From: Hexactinellida sp. DTS-2022
Taxonomy: Eukaryota; Porifera; Hexactinellida
Direction: 5' to 3'
Assembly (NCBI GenBank): GCA_028753945.1
Contig: JAPNXP010000014.1
Coordinates: forward strand, 558,001 to 622,000
Length of the DNA: 64,000 nucleotides
Part shown: in pieces, positions 21,601-37,875 of the stretch
How positions within the stretch are numbered: the stretch's first letter is position 1
Layout: each line of letters begins with the position of its first letter
Made by a program: the position numbers and the translations under genes
Notes under the pieces: model-generated
Told to the model about the DNA's origin: nothing
The model's input: only the letters and a program-made list of their open reading frames with translations
Database searches by the model: none

Positions 21601-22062
21601 TTAACAACTCTTTTCTAAAAATAACTTCTATTTCAATCCCCTCGGAATATCAACCCTTGATTGTCGTTGTATTAATCTGTGAACTCTCTCATTGATTGCT
21701 ATATTATTTTATATTATTTGGGAGTAACAATATATTGAACAGTTTAGTGATTTTGTCATTTTAACCCTAATGATTTAGGATTTAGGAAATTTGACATTAA
21801 AATACCCTTTGGAAGCTTGCCTCTAGGTTAATTTAGAAATTTCACTGTTTGTTCGTTAACAAAAAGATTATACAAATACAGTATTAATATGAATGTTCTT
21901 TTATAGATAAAATTAGTAAATACATTTGTTGAATTTGATATTTAAAATTCTGCAAAATATGACAAGTTAGGATAATGCGAGTTGGTTAATAGTTTAGTGT
22001 ACCGTAAAACTTGTTTATAATTGCATTAGAAACGTTATTTGAATATTATTGATTATTATAAG
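21601..22062. other. Spacer, nothing recognised
   Basis: AT-rich 462 bp between liprin-beta and the second NHL gene. No MITE ends or ORF stand out. Confidence 0.5.
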
Positions 22063-23274
22063 ATGGCTAGTCCCTTTCCAAACCCTGAAGAACTAACTAT
22101 TAAAGACAGAATTTTGAAAGTTCGTAACGAAATAATTTCTAAATTCGAATGGCTCCATCAACAAATCAAAACTAGAATGGAAACTCTTTTAACTCAATTA
22201 AATAAACTTGAAACAGAATACAATAAAGACGTTCAAAGGCAACAAACTGGTCTAGACACTATCCTAAGAGTACAACAACAAATCACTGAAGAACTTAAAG
22301 AAAATACCCTTAAACCTCTCCAGGATTCAATCCTAGATAACATCAAAATACAGCTAGAACAAATAAAGGTTACTGCTAAACATGAAATTGTACTTTTTGA
22401 ATTTAAGCAAAACGAAATTGAGGATTTAATAGCTAATATAGGGAAGATACAAACTGTCTATAATTATAAAGACAAAAATATTCCTATTATTGTATCCGAA
22501 ACGAAATACGGACTTGGTAATAAAACTGGAGAATTTTACGGACCCAATGTGCTCGCAATTCATCCTAATTCTGGAAATATCTTTATTGGGAATTCTGATG
22601 GACAGATCCATGTGTTCAATTCGGAAGCTGAATTTCTTTATACCTTCAAAACCAATAACCAGGGCTACGGAGTGAATTCAATAGCATTTGATGGCGATTA
22701 TATTTTCGTACGTTATTCTAGACATTTAGAGTGTCGTAACTTGCTTGGTAAATTAATTTATAAATCAGAAATTCTAATTCCTGGACCTAGGACTCCAATT
22801 ACAATCTTAAACAAAACTCTTTATATATGTAGAGTTAAGAATTCCCCTTTCTTCAAATTTACAATTTTGAATAATGGTCTAAAATCCATTAAATTTAGTT
22901 GTCCTCCTCTCAATTTATTTTCTGATCTTGAAACTCGCGACATAAAATCAACCCCAGAAGGAAACTTAGCAATTCTTTACAATAAAACTCCCTTCGTTAT
23001 AATATATTCAACTGAAGGAGATATTCTGACTAAACCATTGGTTTATTCCGCCCACTTAAAAAGCCCAGAATACTTTGCAATTGATAGGCATTGCAACTTT
23101 ATTATAAGCGATGAATTTATAAAAATATTCGAGTCAAATGGGAATTTGCTACATACTATAGGAGGTCCTTCTAATCCTGAGTTAATTACTTTTGCTTTGG
23201 GTATTGACATTGACAATAAGGGAAGAATAGTTAACATTTGTGGAAAGCAAACTAATTGTCTACAAATTTTTTAG
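22063..23274 (+). CDS. Second coiled-coil / NHL-type propeller protein
   Basis: Intronless 403-residue ORF with the same layout as the gene at 2220. Residues about 8-130 form a Glu/Gln/Lys-rich coiled coil (RMETLLTQLNKLETEY, LRVQQQITEELKEN). Residues about 150-403 form propeller blades with degenerate NHL signatures: GPNVLAIHPNSGNIFIGNSD, YFAIDRHCNFIISDEFIKIF and GIDIDNKGRIVNICG. No RING or B-box. It is much more AT-rich and Lys/Asn/Ile-rich than the first copy, and identity looks low, so the two are not a recent tandem duplication. I chose ATG 22063 (MASPFPNPEE) because the upstream in-frame codons include no other ATG. The sequence ATAAG directly precedes the ATG. Confidence 0.78.
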   Translation: MASPFPNPEELTIKDRILKVRNEIISKFEWLHQQIKTRMETLLTQLNKLETEYNKDVQRQQTGLDTILRVQQQITEELKENTLKPLQDSILDNIKIQLEQIKVTAKHEIVLFEFKQNEIEDLIANIGKIQTVYNYKDKNIPIIVSETKYGLGNKTGEFYGPNVLAIHPNSGNIFIGNSDGQIHVFNSEAEFLYTFKTNNQGYGVNSIAFDGDYIFVRYSRHLECRNLLGKLIYKSEILIPGPRTPITILNKTLYICRVKNSPFFKFTILNNGLKSIKFSCPPLNLFSDLETRDIKSTPEGNLAILYNKTPFVIIYSTEGDILTKPLVYSAHLKSPEYFAIDRHCNFIISDEFIKIFESNGNLLHTIGGPSNPELITFALGIDIDNKGRIVNICGKQTNCLQIF

Positions 23275-23705
23275 ATTTTATTTATTTATTTTCCCAAATT
23301 ATGATCTCTCTTATATTTTTAGATTAACTGTTTTGCTGTAATTTCATTACCTTTGATTTGTTATACTAGTATACTATCTAATAATTACTTTGTAGCATTT
23401 GTATGCGTATAAACTTATTATTCCTTGTAAGTTATTCAATTTGAGGCCCCTCTGTATTGGACGATTGAAATGAGATTAAATCGTTTTTGAGGAGTACACT
23501 ATAGGTACTAGCTGCCCTGAAATATCAATCGGAATTCTAACAGTTTTGTACCAGCCCTTTGAAAATCGGAAATATATATGGCAGGACACAATTGGAAAGT
23601 CAATTTTAAAAAGCACCCTTTATTTTACAGGAAATATCTATGGTATGATAGTAATGAGTTAATAACGTTGTCTTGATTCTGTGGTTTGTTTACATAAGTG
23701 ATTTT

Positions 23706-23840
23706 TCGTTCTAACGAAGTGCTTGGGCCTTGCGATCTGTAAATTCCTTCGTTGTAAGCGGATAATAATTAATGTATTTAGTGTTTTGGGGAGAATATCC
23801 ATTTCATTATATCCGACTTTGTTATAACAGGAGTTCACTG
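23706..23840. repeat. MITE, family E, left end trimmed
   Basis: Interior AACGAAGTGCTTGGGCCT and right end TATAACAGGAGTTCACTG, followed by TA. Confidence 0.7.
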
Positions 23841-23910
23841 TAGTACTTCACGATCGAACCTATAAAAGTCCAATACCGAGTGGCCTTCAATACATAAGCA
23901 TCACTCATTA

Positions 23911-24066
23911 ATGAATTTACTTATCCACCGATCATCGGCGTTTGTTTAAATAACCTGACTAGTTTCTACCCATGGTGTTTTTTATAAACATAAAAAAACA
24001 ATCGGTAGAAAGTAGCGAGGTTTTTTAATACAAACGCCGATGATCGGTGGATAAGTAAACTCCTCA
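23911..24066. repeat. MITE, family H
   Basis: TTTACTTATCCACCGATCATCGGCGTTTG at the left (given in part) with its complement at the right. An inner stem is built from TTTCTACC and GGTAGAAA. A close copy is at 41026-41174. Confidence 0.8.
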
Positions 24067-24108
24067 TTAATTAACCCCTGTAATCAGTTAATAAGTTAAC
24101 AGAGTATA

Positions 24109-28267
<4,159 letters not shown>

Positions 28268-28966
28268 AATGTGATTAATACCCTGTGTGCTATTTAGTAG
28301 GTCGAGTGTGTATTTATATTTTAGATTGCTATTAGAGAAATCGAGTAGATTTTATTGCTATTAGTTTGTTAAGGCAATTTCAATTTGTTGTTGATTTTAT
28401 TGCTTAGTTAGTTAGTAGAATTTATTTGCTTATTTCTAATTGACATCTATATTTGTTGTTAATTTATTGCTATTAGTTAATGGAAATTTGTTTATTTATT
28501 TCTTGTAGACATAGATATCTTTTGTATAAATATGAGACTATTGTTTGGTTTGGAATTTTATTGGTTAGCAATACTATACATTCAGTTCCGAACCCATTTT
28601 GTTGCAACTGTTTGTTCCGCTTAATTGTTATTGTAGGCTTTCGAGAGCTCTGTATTTATATTGGAAGTCCGACAATTCGCACCACAACAATTCGCTATAT
28701 ATTCTAGTTTATAACTTCTAAATATTCTAGCTATAAATATATTTGTAATACAGTAGACTCTCGTTAGTACGTACACCAGGGGACCGTCGAAATTTGTTCG
28801 TTTTATCCGGAATTCGTATTAGTGGAGCATTTGCATGATTTGTACGTATATAGGCTAGGGGAATTAAACCTTGTACTCTTTAATAGAGCCACCGGTTAAT
28901 AGATTTCTCCGCTTAACCGATATTCGCCTTATAACGAGAGTCTACTGTTTCTATAAATAGGATTTA
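28268..28966. other. Spacer with a composite MITE
   Basis: AT-rich 3' flank of GPI, then an A/D/E mosaic MITE at 28751-28947. A 75-codon frame at 28480-28707 has no recognisable feature and I do not call it a gene. Confidence 0.5.
28751..28947. repeat. Mosaic MITE (A ends, D core)
   Basis: CAGTAGACTCTCGTTAGTAC to ACGAGAGTCTACTG, with the family D phrase AATAGAGCCACCGGTTAATA inside. Confidence 0.65.
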
Positions 28967-31900
28967 ATGGCCGCCAGTCGCTTCAAGAACCAATCAAAAT
29001 ACAAGAATGTGTTCGGACAAGCTCCCAAACGCGAATTCTGGATACAGGATATTCTAGCGCCTAACGAGTTTAACTTTCTGGGACGGGCAATCGCTGCCAG
29101 TTGTTCCCATCTCTCTTTCTGCTGGGATTCTCCCGGTACCATTGCCCTGTATCCCCTTGGTATAACAGGGAGATTACAGGCTCCGTATTCACTGCTGCAT
29201 GCACACTCTGCTGCTGTTTGTGATATGGAGTTCTCGCCATTCCTGAGTGGTATCCTGGCAACCGCGGGAGAGGATAAACAGGTAATGTATTTGATAGGAA
29301 ATAGTATAAGGCTTTTTTAGGGAATATTAAAATCATAGAATTACTAAAATTATTGAATTTGGTGTAAAAAATTACCTTTACACGTCCGAAAATTGCTTTA
29401 GAAAAGGTGTTGGCTGATATATATGTAATTCCTTATTTTTAATGCGAAACTACCAAATTCTTTCTGTTAGCCTAATAGCAATTGCTCAATTAGCAAGTTA
29501 TTTTCAGTCCCAAAGCGAGCATTTAATTTAATTCTGTTCCTCTATTAACAAGCAAATTTCGTGCAAAAATTTTACTTACTTAACGCAAAATACACGTAAT
29601 TCCACTAAAATAATGTCCGTATTAAGTACTATTAACCGTGTTCGTTATAACGAGGTTCTACTATATATATATATATTATAACTGTATACGTATCTTATAA
29701 TACATTTTATGTAGGTTAAGATATGGCGAGTAGACGGAGAGATAGCAAAGTCAGAATTCACTCTGGATAGCTCTTATCGCGTAGAGGCCGTAACCTTCAA
29801 TCCGTACGCTGATAGCATAATAGCATCCTGCAATGGGAAACAGCTTACAGTTAGTGACATCAGTTCGCAACAGAGTGTGTTCTCTCGAGAGATAAGTGTT
29901 GACACGGTACAGTCGATTAGTTGGGGATTGGAAGGAGGAATATTGGGGGCTGTTGGGAAGGATAGAGTTATTAGGTGCGTGGATCCGAGAGCTAAAGAGG
30001 GGTCTGTTGTAGATGTAGGGGCATTCCCTGGGGGGAAGGAATTCCAGGTAAATAGTAGGGATTATGTATATACATTATTTAATTTTAGAGTAATTTAATT
30101 GTATAGGTAGACTTTATTATGTTGCAATTTTAATTGTCAAAATACTTTTTAGTGTGCTTCTTCTAGTAAAAAACGTTATAGTAGGGTCCTACTATAGTTT
30201 TATACTATAAGTGCACACTATTGAATTTACCTCTGTCGGACTTCCGGCCGGCCGGCCGTACGCGATGGCCTGACTAAACCATTGGTGATAGAGATTTCAA
30301 ATTTGGACAGGAGATATAGAATTTCCTGGAGATGATCACCTCGAAGCCTGATTTCTCAATTTCGCTTTTGTTCGTCAGTTATATCGAAATTTGTATTCTG
30401 GTTCAGTGACTCTTTAATAATTCGAATTAGTTATTGAAAATATAGAGGTTGTATTCTCCTAAGGATGTTCTTTCTATATATCAATTAAAATTATTAGGTC
30501 GCTAATCAATTCTACGTTTTATTAACGATTATTTACATAAATCAGCCATCTTCTCCATATTGTAATTACTCTATAGTATACTCAATACAATAGAACATAT
30601 TACATAAGCTTACTATCTGCTAGGATAATGACTGTTATTGATTGGTTTGTAAGTGAATATGTGTTTCATACAAGTGCAATTGAAACACTTGGAAGTTGGA
30701 ATATTTTACAAGTTGATGATGATGTCAATTTATTATTCAAGATAGTAACGTAAATACTAGCACGTATTCCTAATTTCTATTTGTAATATTTAATCTTTAA
30801 TTAATTTAATTAAACATTTGAAGTCTTCACAATTCAAACATTAATTAAATTGTATTACATTAAGATGAAATGTAATTTGAATATTGAAATTCTAGTTAAA
30901 TTAAACATTGGGGAAGTGTAATCAGAAGGAGCACACTCCCATCCCTTCTGTGAGGGGTTTTTTAAAATTTGGTGTGCATTTTTTACTATGCAAATTTATA
31001 CTTTTCGCGCTCAACTATATCGTAAATACGAAATGATTTTGGTTTTTAACTAGTATTTTATATTTGAAGTGTTCTAAGTTGTATAATATAATGCTTTATT
31101 CAATGCTTTATTGTGTTAGTAATTCTGTGGAAATCTTAAACTTTGCAAAAAGATAATTACCATATTATATCCATTTATTTAATGGCTAAAATTAAAAATT
31201 CTAAAAATTTAGCAACTTTTCTTTTGCTCCAGAAAATACTGTATATCCCTGTTAATTTAACAATCCATATTCCACTATTAGTACATTTGCATGCTAAATT
31301 ACCTAATTAGTTATCTAATAATATTATGACTATCTTTTAAGGTCAAAATACAGGCATCTGGTATATGTAGTGGTTAACTTACCCAATTAATAACTTAATG
31401 AAAGTAAATACAATTTAAATTTATTCACTAGTAGAATATTCTTAAACCAGACAGGGTTCTTTTGTACGTAATTTTAAAGATACAATATTGCACCTGTTTT
31501 TGATCATTTGAGATACTTACTATACATAGAAATTATAATCTCTACTAATTTTGTATTAGTGGTTATGGACATTTGAACTCAGTTCGTTACACAATTTCCT
31601 TTCCATCGATTTGGAGTCATTTGTGTGTGTTCACACAGATTTGGACCAAAATGGATAATTAGGCTTAATTGCAAAGTCAGAAGATTTCTCACAACAAGTA
31701 TAAAAGGAAGAAAACTTGTATTTCTTTAATTAATTAACTGAAATAAGTTTAAGATTTTATTTATTTGAATCCTTTTAAATTAATTTTTTTAAATTTCTAC
31801 CAATTTCTGTTTAAAATACACTTTAAAAATTATTATTTTACATACAAACTATGCATGTTTTTTCTTTTATACTTTTCAGATCCAATGCCTTCCAGCGGAG

Positions 31901-34900
31901 AAGCTCGCCATTTCCTCTCTCAGCCAATCAAAAGACAGGGAGCTCTCAATATGGGACATACGCGCGTGCAAGAAACTCAATAGTTTAACTTTCGGAAATT
32001 CCAATCGTACAATGTCGTTGCTATTCGATGCAGACACGAACCTACTATTTCTATCCCAAAGAGGTGAGGTGTTTATACACTGTCTAGAGGTGGCAGAAAG
32101 TTCCCCCTATCTCACAATGGGGGCTTCTTATCTCGGGAACACAGAAACCAAATCTGTGTGTTTGGTACCAAAGCGAGCTGTTGATGTCATGAAGTGCGAA
32201 ATTGATAGAATTCTTCAGTTAACGAAACGCGATATTGTCCCGATCTCATTTTCCGTTACGCGAAAATCCTATGTTGATTTCCACGCGGATTTATACCCAG
32301 ACACCTTTGGAAACGAGCCTGGAATGACGTCACAGGAATGGGTTAATGGATTAAATCGAGCGCCAAAATTAACCACACTTGATCCACAAAAAATTTCGCG
32401 CGCAAATGCAAAATTAGAATCACAACAAAATAAATCGGAAGTGATCACCGAACCAACTCCAGAACCTGAAGAAGAAGCATTACCTATAAAGTCTATTAAA
32501 GTTATACCTGGATTGAGGAGTACTCCTTACAAACATTTGGAAGGAAAGTTAGCTCACAAAAGCACTTTCATATTCGATTTACCTCCGCTTTGTAAATCCA
32601 TTCCTTTAGACGGACACATGCTACAAGTAAGTTATATAATAAATAGTTAGTATAGCAAGTTAAATAGTTAATATAGTATAGCATACTTAATAGATTATGT
32701 TAGTAAGAACAGTTAAATATACATACTAACGAGGTTATACTGTATTCAATACTTTGAATTTTAAATACTTTACAGTAAACGCCCGTTATATATATGAATA
32801 GGGAAAATTCCCAAAATACTCAACAATAGTCAACTAATTTGTAAATGAGCATCCTTATATGTAGACGGTCTATAAAAACCCATACAAACTAAGCTAAAAA
32901 TTTGTAGACCGTCTATGAATTCTGTAGACCAAAAGCCCTGCCGCCTATGGGTAATAATAATGTATATGTAAGAAAACCTGGTCTAGAAATAGACGGTCTA
33001 CATATATGTTATTACTTAAATAATTACATACAGTAGACTGTCGTTAGTAGGAACACTGATAAGGCGAATTATGGTTAAGGAGTGCAAGGTTTAATTCCCC
33101 TAGTCTATACAAATGCATACATGTGACTCCGGTGAATTTTATCACTAGCAAGGTCAAAAATTCACCTTTGCGAAGCCTTGATTTTATATTTAGGTTGATT
33201 TCCCCTAATTTATACAATAGTACACGCAAATTAAATTGGTTAATTAACACGAACACTATTTCGTTACCTTCAAAGCCTTTTCAATACAAATGATATTGGT
33301 TAATACGAATCCTGGATAAGGCGAACACATTTGACGGTCCCATGGTGTTCAACTTCATACTAACGAGGTTCTTCATTACTTTGTATTTAAATACTTACTG
33401 TAAACGCGTGTTATAACGATATAACTAACTCCCTACATACTGTATATGAATAGGGAAATTCCAAATATACTCAACAATACTCAACTAATTTGTAAATACA
33501 GTCAGGTCTGCTTACTGTGAACAATTTTTCAGAATTTTTTAATTATGAACAAGCCCTATGATCCCAGTTTAATAAATTACATAGGATTTGTATCAAGTTG
33601 AGTTCGCTTATTATGAAGTCTCTCTATTATTAGCACAATTTTTGGTCCCCTGAATGTTCATAATTAAGAACCTGACTGTATACTCAACAATACTCAACTA
33701 ATTTGTAAATATACTCAAGTTTTTTGAAAAAACTTGAAAAAACTTGAACATTTTTTTGGGAATTTTCCCTATATGAATATTCCTATTATTTTCAGGTTGC
33801 CATCCATCCATCCAGCTTGCTACTGGCGGCCAGTAAGGACCCCCTCTGTGGCATAGCAGCTGTTACCCTCCAGGGGGCAGGGGGACAGATTGCCCTGGTA
33901 CCAATCAGCGCCTCAGGTAGGTTAATAAAAGGTGTGACCCTAGAAAACACCTCCCCTGTAATAGATATGGTGTGGGACAAGTTTGATTGTACGCGGTTAG
34001 TAGTAGCTAGTGAGGACTCGAGAATTCGGGTTTGGAATATAACAGCTGATAATTTGGAATCTGGGGTATTCACACATTCCATTCTCGATAACCATAGAGA
34101 CCGGCCGTCCACTTTGGCATTTCATCCGTTCGCTTCGTCTCTGCTCGTTTCTTCTGGGCTAGATTGCCAGCTGTTGATTTGGGACTTGAATTCCTTTGCG
34201 GTTAAGCTGTCGCTAAGCTGCCCTTACCCAGTGGTGTGTCTGGCTTGGAGTCCGGACGGATCCCAGCTGGCTACTTTCGACCGGAATTCTAATATTTATC
34301 TGTATTCCCCGACTCAAGGTGTTGGCGCTGTTTGGGAGGGTATAGGGCCTTCTAGTGGCAGGGCCGGTCGGATTGTTTGGATGTCTAAAATACGGATTTT
34401 GCTTAGCGGTTTTGAGAAAATAGGTACTAAAGTGTTTTATCTGTTTGACACCTCGAAAACTGGTTTGGAATCTATTTTAAGTGTCGTGTCGATAACAAAC
34501 GTATCGTCGCCATCTCTCCTAATCCCATATTTTGATTCTGATACTAATCTGGTTATATTCACTGCAAGGGGAGAGTCGACTGTATTTGTGTACGAATATC
34601 TTTCTACAGATCATCCTTACTTCTTTTCGCTTTCTCCTTTATTTCTAACTTCTCAGAATCAAGAGCTTTCCTTCTTTCCTAAAATAGTTTGTCAGGTCAG
34701 GGATTGTGAAGTGGTTAGGGGAATAAGGTTAACTCAATCCTCTTTGGAAGGTTTCGGATTTAAGGTCCCGCGTGTGCGAACTGAATTCTTTCAAAACGAT
34801 TTATTTCCGGAAACCGAAGTGACTTGGTTACCAGTTTTAACCGCAGATGAATATTTATCCGGTAAAAAGCCGGAAATCGCGAAAATATCCTTACAACCGG

Positions 34901-35106
34901 AAGGAATGATTCCGCTTAGCAAAGCGCCGGTAAAAAGTAGCGGTCATAAATCGGCGAAATCTACTTTTGAGGAATTTAAATCTTCTTCGGATCACGAAAA
35001 GGAGTTGGTAGATGGAATGATTAGTAAAATGAAAGTTATGGAAAGTAGTAAACCTTTAAAACAGGATTTAATGGAGGGTGTCGATGACGATGAATGGGGG
35101 GATTAA
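28967..35106 (+). CDS. CORO7: Coronin-7 (tandem coronin)
   Basis: Four exons: 28967-29281, 29715-30047, 31880-32626 and 33796-35106, all phase 0, 901 residues (human 925). Two coronin modules: the first opens with the basic coronin signature SKYKNVFGQAPKREFW (residues about 9-24) and a WD propeller (VKIWRVDGEI, LSIWDIRACKKL); the second opens near the end of exon 3 with STPYKHLEGKLAHKSTF and continues through exon 4 (SRIRVWNITADNLESG, LAWSPDGSQLATF). The C-terminus is acidic with a Trp (MEGVDDDEWGD), as in the CA-like tail of POD-1/coronin-7 proteins. The family organises actin and Golgi export. Intron 2 (1.8 kb) has no MITE I can define, unlike most introns here. Confidence 0.93.
30048..31879. 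other. Long coronin-7 intron 2, no recognised feature
   Basis: 1.83 kb, very AT-rich, ending in a strong polypyrimidine tract (TTTTCTTTTATACTTTTCAG). A short GC-rich word CCGGCCGGCCGGCCG sits near 30246. I see no ORF, MITE ends or RNA gene. Confidence 0.5.
32848..33008. repeat. MITE, family G
   Basis: GAGCATCCTTATATGTAGAC at the left and TAGACGGTCTACATATATG at the right, in coronin-7 intron 3. Confidence 0.75.
33031..33372. repeat. Composite A-like MITE
   Basis: Starts CAGTAGACTGTCGTTAGTAG and ends near CTAACGAGGTTCTTC. The middle looks like two family A copies joined. Confidence 0.55.
33499..33678. repeat. MITE, family F
   Basis: CAGTCAGGTCTGCTTACTGT at the left and AAGAACCTGACTG at the right, TA-flanked. 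Confidence 0.75.
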
Positions 35107-35751
35107 TTAAAAATAAAAATCTTGTGAGTTTGAGGTGTGAATTTGTATAAAATCGAGTGGTGTTTGTTTGTATATAGTGGTCTATTTATATTTATATGAA
35201 TTATTATTTTGAAATTTCTTTTTCTATTTTTGTAATTGTTTAGTCAATCAATTTGTTTATTATAATGTAGTTATTTAGTAATAATTTGTTGTTTGTTTGT
35301 TTATACAAATACAAATGTATGGTTCATTTGTAGGCGAGTTAAAAATGCGACATAATTTCACACCTTATATGCCCTGCATTGTTGGTTATTGATTGTTTGT
35401 TGTTATTTACCTTTCTTATAAGCCATCTAATACGTAAGCTATCAAATTGCAATATAAATTTGACATGTCATAATGATATCTGTTTTTTGTAATTTCTAAT
35501 TGATATGCTTCCAATTTGTCACTTGACCTTACATTCTTTTCTTACCCAAAGCGTGTCTGTTATTAGGAACCACAATCCTACATTGGAATTTATATTATTT
35601 TAATTTTCACACATTGCACCTGATGACTTTCTTTTATTTCAAATTAGGCTTTATTTCCGCGGCCATTTCAGTTTTGTATAAAAACTCAAATTACATCCAA
35701 AATATATTATTTTCAGGTTAGATTTCTTTCAAATTTCAAATTTGTAATAAA
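35107..35751. other. Spacer with 5' UTR splice acceptor
   Basis: AATAAA at 35112-35117 follows the coronin-7 stop and may be a poly(A) signal. ATATTATTTTCAG ending at 35716 is a strong acceptor 35 nt before the next ATG. No MITE is seen. Confidence 0.5.
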
Positions 35752-36375
35752 ATGGCGACGAAAGAGGACACTCCAACTAAAACACAAACCGATAACGATA
35801 GCGAGTCCGGCGAACAAGACAAACCAAAGCTAGAGAGAGCCGGCACAATGCAAATAACCGCAGAGGAGGGAAAGGAATTTATCGGCGATATGGCGATGGA
35901 AAAGACTCGAGGCGCAACCGCTTTACTTCAAGAAAATCTCAAACAAAGCGAAAACGATAAGGAAACCGATGGCAACGACACTGACAAACCCTCGCTCACC
36001 CGCGCCACTACAATCCAAGCCACGACCGAACAAGCGAAGGGAATTCTCGGCGAAGAAATCCGCGAGAAAACACGAAAACAAACGCGAGAAGAGCGAGCGA
36101 GTGGCAGCTCACAGGAGAACGACAAAGAAAAAGTTCCGCTTGTCCGAACGACCACAATCGCCGCTACAACTCAGGAAGGAGCCGTATTACTGGGCGATGA
36201 GAATCTCGGGAAAACACGCTCGCAGACACAAAAAGCACAAACACCTACAAAAGCCGTAAAACGGACGTCAACCACTGCCCTTGCAAACATGGATTCGGAT
36301 GAAATTTCTAAAAAAACTAAAACCGATAGTTCGTCTGACGACCAAAACCCTGATCAGGTTCCTTCTGAAAGCTAG
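35752..36375 (+). CDS. Unrecognised disordered protein with three internal repeats
   Basis: Intronless 207-residue ORF, rich in Thr, Ser, Glu, Lys and Gln, with no hydrophobic core, signal peptide or membrane segment. Three repeats of about 33 residues are visible at 23-56, 79-111 and 127-159. They share the pattern P-x-L-x-R-(A/T)-(G/T)-T-(M/I)-x-(I/A)-T, then a Glu/Gln-Gly/Ala stretch, a (L/I)G(D/E) turn and KTR-x-(Q/A)-T. A weaker fourth unit (about 168-191, KRTSTTAL...SKKTK) may follow. Each repeat carries an R-x-x-T site that could be phosphorylated. The basic KAVKRTST may act as a nuclear signal. I do not recognise the family and assign no function. A strong acceptor ends at 35716, implying a spliced 5' UTR. 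Confidence 0.75.
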   Translation: MATKEDTPTKTQTDNDSESGEQDKPKLERAGTMQITAEEGKEFIGDMAMEKTRGATALLQENLKQSENDKETDGNDTDKPSLTRATTIQATTEQAKGILGEEIREKTRKQTREERASGSSQENDKEKVPLVRTTTIAATTQEGAVLLGDENLGKTRSQTQKAQTPTKAVKRTSTTALANMDSDEISKKTKTDSSSDDQNPDQVPSES

Positions 36376-36631
36376 ATTGCCCTCTCCCCTGCATGCCTAT
36401 GTCATTATGTGGTCTCTATGGACTCGTTTGTAGCTAGCTAGCTTGATTTTATTTGTTCTTGTACCTGAACTGTAGACACATTATCTCACATCTTACATTA
36501 CAGTTGTGTTGTCAGTATTATAGGGGTAATTAATTCATTATTAGATTCCTTGTGGTTGTATTATATACGAGTCTTTAGCTGCCATTTATGGGTTAGAATT
36601 AATTAGTAAGGACAATTCTGAGGTATAAATA

Positions 36632-36756
36632 CAGTGGATGCCGGTTATAAGAACATCGTCGGGAACTGCATATAGTGTTCTTATAACCGGCTTAAAATTT
36701 ATTGGGTATATGGCAACCGTTTTCCAGTAGAATGTTCTTATAACCGGCATCTACTG
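36632..36756. repeat. MITE, family B
   Basis: CAGTGGATGCCGGTTATAAG to AACCGGCATCTACTG, both ends intact, TA-flanked, 125 bp. The cleanest family B copy in the window. Confidence 0.85.
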
Positions 36757-37608
36757 TACCACGGTCTTTTGTTCATAAGTCGATATTCACAAAGTAAAAC
36801 TAGGAAATACTTTACTTCATGATTGTACTTAGTTATTATTCAAATAATTAAGTTTTTATTTTGTTTTTAACCCCCGGTGCATAGGGGTAGAGTGTATAGA
36901 TAGAAAATCCCATTTTCACTTTCAATTTGAATTGAAAGTGAATTTACTTCCGGTTTACTTCACATTCCTGGGCATTGTAGGAAGGGTTAACTAGTTTAGT
37001 AAATCAGGCCCCAATTTCCCATATAACTCGTACAAACAGGACATTCGTATAACTAAATACTGCTAGCGAATCATTGAGTACATTCATCATGTCCTGTTAT
37101 TCACTAAAATTATTTCTAGCGAATCCTTTAGAAATAGTAAACCATTTCTGTAATGAAGTGTCTGTATTCTAATCAAAATAATTGGTTTGTATTCTTTCAG
37201 AATGCATCTCTCTATAATCGAGCAATTGTTATGTACAACCCTAGTTACACAAAGGAATGGGAATGACCAGATTAGCTATTATATTACAAATAAAATACTG
37301 ATATATTATGCAACATTCCTACGTAATATATCTGTCTCCAAGATTCCAGCACATAAATGCTTTTGTCAGTTTTGCCAACGAAAAGTAAACTGAAATAAGC
37401 AATTATTTTGATTATAATCTATTTTAGAAAGTAGCCCTATTTTGTACAAATTAATTAATATATAAATACGCGCGATTTGTTCGCTACACAATTCCATTGA
37501 TTTGCAGTGATTTTTGATTTACAGTGATTTTTCAAGTTAAAAATGGCCTTGCCAGTGCCTGAAAATTGCATTATAAAAGTTGTTGGCTGATATATCAAGG
37601 GCAATATA

Positions 37609-37851
37609 CAGTATAAGAACCTCGTTAGTAGGAACATCAGGGGACCGTCAAAATGTGTTCGTCTTATCCGGAATTCGTATTAACCAATATCATTTGTATT
37701 TAAGGAGATAGAATATCAAATTAAATGTATATTATTCAAACATGCAAAATTCTTGTTTAAAAGGCTTTAAATTGGACTGAAATAGTGTTCTTATTAACCA
37801 TAATTTCGTATTAACCGTTGTTCGCGCATTCGTACTAACGAGGTTCTACTA
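37609..37851. repeat. MITE, family A
   Basis: CAGTATAAGAACCTCGTTAG to CTAACGAGGTTCTACT. Ends 25 nt before the UBE2F ATG. Confidence 0.75.
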
Positions 37852-37875
37852 TAGTTAAAATAGGGTTGGCCTAGA

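Larger units (their letters stand above)
23275..24108. other. Spacer with E and H MITEs
   Basis: Contains a family E copy (about 23706-23840) and a family H copy (23911-24066). The first 400 bp holds nothing I recognise. Confidence 0.6.
36376..37875. other. Spacer with B and A MITEs
   Basis: Contains a family B MITE (36632-36756) and an A-like MITE (37609-37851). ATTGAAAGTGAA and its complement TTCACTTTCAAT form a small hairpin near 36915-36942. The 68-codon frame at 37187-37393 shows no recognisable feature. Confidence 0.5.

Noticed and set aside
37187..37393. 68-codon ORF between the repeat protein and UBE2F
   Set aside because: AT-rich, no domain, no splice or start context of note.
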